Positions 6,890 to 8,340 of a stretch of DNA of 8,340 nucleotides are shown here, in pieces. This DNA comes from Parcubacteria group bacterium CG11_big_fil_rev_8_21_14_0_20_39_22 (GTDB lineage Bacteria > Patescibacteriota > Minisyncoccia > Phycocordibacterales > GCA-002787175). The notes beneath the pieces are model-generated. The model was not told where the DNA came from. It was given only the letters and a program-made list of their open reading frames with translations, and did not search any database. The stretch spans positions 1 through 8,340 of the forward strand of contig PCWC01000082.1 of NCBI GenBank assembly GCA_002787175.1. The letters are read 5' to 3'. Made by a program: the position numbers and the translations under genes. Each line of letters begins with the position of its first letter. Within the stretch, counting starts at the first letter, position 1.

Positions 6890-7723
6890 CTAATATACTT
6901 CCACGGGGTTGTGAAGTATGGCGGCATTACTTTTAAGATACCAAGAAAGGTTAACTGTGGTGTGATTACATATAATCATACTGTTTTCTTCGGCGAATTT
7001 ACCAAAAGCAAGATATTGCGCCGCAGTTTTTATTGTCCTCTCTTTCATTTGACATTCAGTCATCCCGGATTTTATTTTTAAATACATATCCGTCCTACTA
7101 ATTGTCTCCGAAGTAATCCTGGTCATTAAATTGGGATCGTCTCCGATTTCTCTCGCATATCTTGTCTCCTCGTCTAACAATGCCGGCATAAAAGAAGTCA
7201 TAAGATCGACTTCCCATCCCTTTGAACTTACTTTCTCCCCTATTGCATTTTTAGTTTGGAGTATTAACTCCCGAAATTGCGAGGAGTCCTTATTGACGCT
7301 TCGGCAAATATCATCGTCAAGAGCTTCTTGATCCGCAACAATCAAGGTTATTCTGGCACCCGGGATTATTGATGATACTTCCTGAAGGAATTCTATATGC
7401 TTCAATGCAAGTAGTGAGATACCACCTTCTACAGAACCAAATATGTATTTCCCATCTTGGTGCCCATAGTCTGGACAAACTGGAGCAATTATTCTTATCG
7501 GTTTTTGCAACAAGGATAGACCAATCCTGTTTCTCATCTTTCGAGAATCTGAAAAATATCCCGCTATCTCGATAAGCTTTCCGACTAACCTCACAGTGTT
7601 CTGAATTTCACTCTCACTCGCATTTATTCTTTTTTCTCTTATTCCTGATTTAAGAGTTTTGTGAAGTTTCTTAAGATCCTTGCTTTTTCCAGTTGCATTT
7701 TTGTTTAGTTCTACACCTAACAT
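6890..7723 (-). CDS. Uncharacterised 277-aa protein under T-box control; remote DIT1/PvcA-like resemblance
   Basis: I do not recognise this protein with confidence. It has a basic helical N-terminus (1-70), then an alpha/beta pattern: strand PIRIIAPVCPDY (75-86), FGSVEGGISLLALKHIEFL (95-113), PGARITLIVADQEALDDD (121-138) and ICNHTTVNLSWYLKSNAAIL (251-270), ending HNPVEVY. There is no signal peptide or membrane segment, so it is probably cytosolic. The glycine-rich stretch leading into an ALxxL helix, and the PGAxIxxxxD segment, recall the DIT1/PvcA isocyanide synthases that act on Tyr or Trp; this is a faint likeness judged by eye. Cyclodipeptide synthases are another Rossmann-type possibility, with less support. 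The start is well supported: ATG at 7723 with AAAGGG 7 nt upstream, the only strong SD in the window. It is the first gene behind a T-box and is followed directly by a terminator, so its expression probably rises when the cognate tRNA is uncharged. Confidence 0.8.
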   Translation of the reverse strand: MLGVELNKNATGKSKDLKKLHKTLKSGIREKRINASESEIQNTVRLVGKLIEIAGYFSDSRKMRNRIGLSLLQKPIRIIAPVCPDYGHQDGKYIFGSVEGGISLLALKHIEFLQEVSSIIPGARITLIVADQEALDDDICRSVNKDSSQFRELILQTKNAIGEKVSSKGWEVDLMTSFMPALLDEETRYAREIGDDPNLMTRITSETISRTDMYLKIKSGMTECQMKERTIKTAAQYLAFGKFAEENSMIICNHTTVNLSWYLKSNAAILHNPVEVY

Positions 7724-7730
7724 AATTCTA

Positions 7731-7736
7731 CCCTTT
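7731..7736 (-). promoter_or_regulatory. Shine-Dalgarno site of the 277-aa gene
   Basis: AAAGGG on the minus strand lies 7 nt before the ATG at 7723, at ideal spacing. It fixes the start codon and stands out because no other gene in the window has a comparable SD. Confidence 0.65.
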
Positions 7737-7782
7737 CTCTTTTTGTTTAAAGATCAATACTAAAGAACACACACGGATATTG

Positions 7783-7815
7783 GTTATTCATTTACTTGAG
7801 CATGAGATGAATAAC
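7783..7815 (-). repeat. Hairpin just downstream of the T-box terminator
   Basis: GTTATTCAT and ATGAATAAC form a perfect 9-bp stem around a 15-nt loop, in the leader between the T-box terminator and the gene. On the minus strand its 5' arm overlaps the terminator's U-tract. It might stabilise read-through mRNA or modify termination. It has no U-tract of its own. Confidence 0.45.
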
Positions 7816-7866
7816 AAAAATCCGCCCTTATAAAATAACAATTCGTTATTTTATAAGGGCGGATTT
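7813..7866 (-). terminator. T-box attenuator terminator
   Basis: A perfect 22-bp inverted repeat (7818-7839 with 7845-7866) with a 5-nt loop is followed by UUUUUGUU in the minus-strand transcript. The 5' arm contains CCGCCCUU, the same bases that form the 3' side of the antiterminator, so the two structures exclude each other. This is the OFF state of the T-box. Confidence 0.92.
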
Positions 7867-8110
7867 CTCCCGCGGTGCCACCTTAAATTCGTGTAGTGCG
7901 ATGTATGTAACACAAAGCACTAAACCTTTCATCAACTCTTAAGATAGATATTGATTTTCCCATGATTACGGGGGAAGCCGGATTTCCACTAACGCAGAAA
8001 TCATCCTCTTTGGATAAAAAGTATGGACCAAAGATTGCATGCCCAACCCCCTATTTCAAGTAGTCGAAACGGGGACATGCTAAGGATTTTATTTTTGTAT
8101 AAGGTACTCT
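7815..8110 (-). ncRNA. T-box riboswitch leader, probably tRNA-Trp responsive
   Basis: The leader runs from the predicted transcription start near 8110 to the terminator. Helices read on the minus strand are as follows. Stem I is 8080-8037: GCAUGU/GCAUGC, then CCCC/GGGG and UUUC/GAAA, with loop GACUACUU. A second hairpin is CUUUGG/CCAAAG (8033-8008). A pseudoknot-like pair is AUGAUU (8004-7999) with AAUCAU (7967-7962), in the place of the Stem IIA/B element. Stem III is UAGUGC/GCACUA (7922-7894), followed by antiterminator and terminator. A 3'-side bulge of Stem I, GUUGG (8047-8043), contains UGG (8045-8043), the Trp codon, on the strand where a specifier is expected. Stem I is only about 44 nt, and I see neither the AGUA/GAA loop E nor the usual distal loop. 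The T-box class is certain; the Trp assignment is inference, supported by G73 and by trpS downstream. Confidence 0.85.
7855..7884 (-). promoter_or_regulatory. T-box antiterminator with UGGC acceptor bulge
   Basis: As minus-strand RNA, AAGG (7884-7881) pairs with CCUU (7858-7855), and GCGG (7873-7870) pairs with CCGC (7862-7859) across a 7-nt loop. Between the helices on the 5' side lies the canonical 7-nt bulge UGGCACC (7880-7874). In T-boxes the UGGN bases pair with the NCCA end of an uncharged tRNA. N is C here, which predicts a discriminator G73, as in bacterial tRNA-Trp, -Asp, -Asn, -Glu and -Gln, and argues against tRNAs with A73. Confidence 0.92.
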
Positions 8111-8116
8111 AATTAA

Positions 8117-8144
8117 ATCCTAACACGATTGGTATTTGAGTCAA
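8117..8144 (-). promoter_or_regulatory. Sigma-70-type promoter of the T-box transcript
   Basis: The -35 is TTGACT (8144-8139) and the -10 is TAGGAT (8122-8117), separated by 16 bp. TG one base before the -10 gives an extended -10. Transcription would start near 8110, just ahead of the T-box helices. Confidence 0.6.
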
Positions 8145-8164
8145 TACAGCGTTCCAGCTAATAA
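8136..8164 (+). promoter_or_regulatory. Possible divergent promoter for the rightward gene
   Basis: TTGAGT (8136-8141) overlaps the minus-strand -35 through the palindrome TTGAGTCAA. A weak -10, TAATAA (8159-8164), lies 17 bp away. It would give a 5' leader of about 50 nt before the ATG at 8220. The -10 match is poor, so this is tentative. Confidence 0.25.
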
Positions 8165-8212
8165 TAAATGATACCCAACTTCTACTGGATATCTAGTAAT
8201 TAAGGTACCGTA

Positions 8213-8232
8213 TTTCCATATGAAAATGGAAA
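8213..8232. repeat. Inverted repeat around the rightward start codon
   Basis: TTTCCAT and ATGGAAA flank a 6-nt loop, ATGAAA. In mRNA this hairpin would contain both candidate start codons (8220 and 8226) and could reduce translation. Such self-control is common for transposase genes, but chance is possible. Confidence 0.35.
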
Positions 8233-8340
8233 CAAAAAAGGAAATTTTTGAAAGGTACCAAGAAGAATATTGGGCAGCGAGAGTTAAGAAAAATGGTAGG
8301 AAAATATTAACAGGTATCATTGATACGGTGGCAGATGTCA
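8220..8340 (+). CDS. N-terminal fragment of a putative transposase/integrase (runs off the window)
   Basis: The frame is open from ATG 8220 to the window edge, giving 40 codons; a second in-frame ATG is at 8226. The product begins MKMETKKEIFERYQEEYWAA and continues with a basic stretch RVKKNGRKILTGIIDTVADV. This pattern (a Tyr-rich helix, Lys/Arg cluster, then an ILxxxxxxVxxV helix expected to run into a VTGxxRK-type turn) resembles the N-terminal helix-turn-helix of transposases with an integrase core. The catalytic domain is not in the window, so the family cannot be confirmed. No strong SD is seen; AAGG lies 14 nt upstream of 8220. It is transcribed away from the T-box gene. Confidence 0.5.
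   Translation, partial: MKMETKKEIFERYQEEYWAARVKKNGRKILTGIIDTVADV

Noticed and set aside
6835..6927. N-terminal extension of the phosphatase-like gene up to 6927
   Set aside because: It would translate through the intrinsic terminator hairpin and overlap the end of the 277-aa gene.
7747..7791. 14-codon leader peptide starting ATGAATAAC on the minus strand
   Set aside because: It has no SD, lies after the T-box terminator, contains no run of regulatory codons and no Trp codon, and the T-box already explains the control.
8037..8080. tmRNA-like fragment (GTTTCGAC followed by GGGCATGC on the minus strand)
   Set aside because: The 5' end lacks the GGGG acceptor strand, no tag reading frame or tRNA-like 3' half with CCA follows, and the segment folds well as the first stem of the T-box.

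Overview
The window reads like a piece of a small, AT-rich bacterial chromosome, most likely from the Candidate Phyla Radiation (Patescibacteria, Parcubacteria-like). That placement is inferred from tightly packed genes, short proteins, a short archaeal-type AspRS without the bacterial insertion domain, near absence of Shine-Dalgarno (SD) sequences, and an intergenic region of degenerate 7-bp repeats. No rRNA or other marker is present to confirm it. All eight complete genes lie on the minus strand, use the standard code and end in TAA or TAG.

Layout, right to left in the direction of transcription. At 8220-8340 a plus-strand gene begins and runs off the window; its start resembles the N-terminus of a transposase or integrase. 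Back to back with it, a minus-strand promoter (8117-8144) drives a leader of roughly 300 nt that is a transcription-attenuating T-box riboswitch (about 7815-8110). Antiterminator, terminator and 7-nt tRNA-acceptor bulge are all legible. The bulge base predicts a tRNA with G73, and a UGG triplet sits in a 3'-side bulge of the first stem, so tRNA-Trp is the best guess. The first gene behind it (6890-7723) encodes a 277-aa protein I do not recognise with confidence. A 17-bp intrinsic terminator follows at once, and its U-tract abuts the ATG of a 189-aa protein that looks like a divergent histidine phosphatase with an altered RHG motif (6265-6834).

Next comes a housekeeping run: trpS (5253-6203), aspS (3892-5229), scpA (3118-3858), scpB (2507-3082), a DacA-type D,D-carboxypeptidase (1456-2505) and ftsW (308-1432). 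These cover tryptophan and aspartate tRNA charging, SMC-condensin chromosome compaction, and septal peptidoglycan synthesis and trimming. Positions 1-307 are non-coding and hold AT-rich near repeats, a homopyrimidine mirror repeat and eleven consecutive degenerate 7-mers.

The most interesting part is the right third: a T-box that appears tryptophan-specific controls an uncharacterised gene rather than trpS directly. The 277-aa protein has faint resemblance to the DIT1/PvcA isocyanide synthases, which act on Tyr or Trp. That is a hypothesis only.
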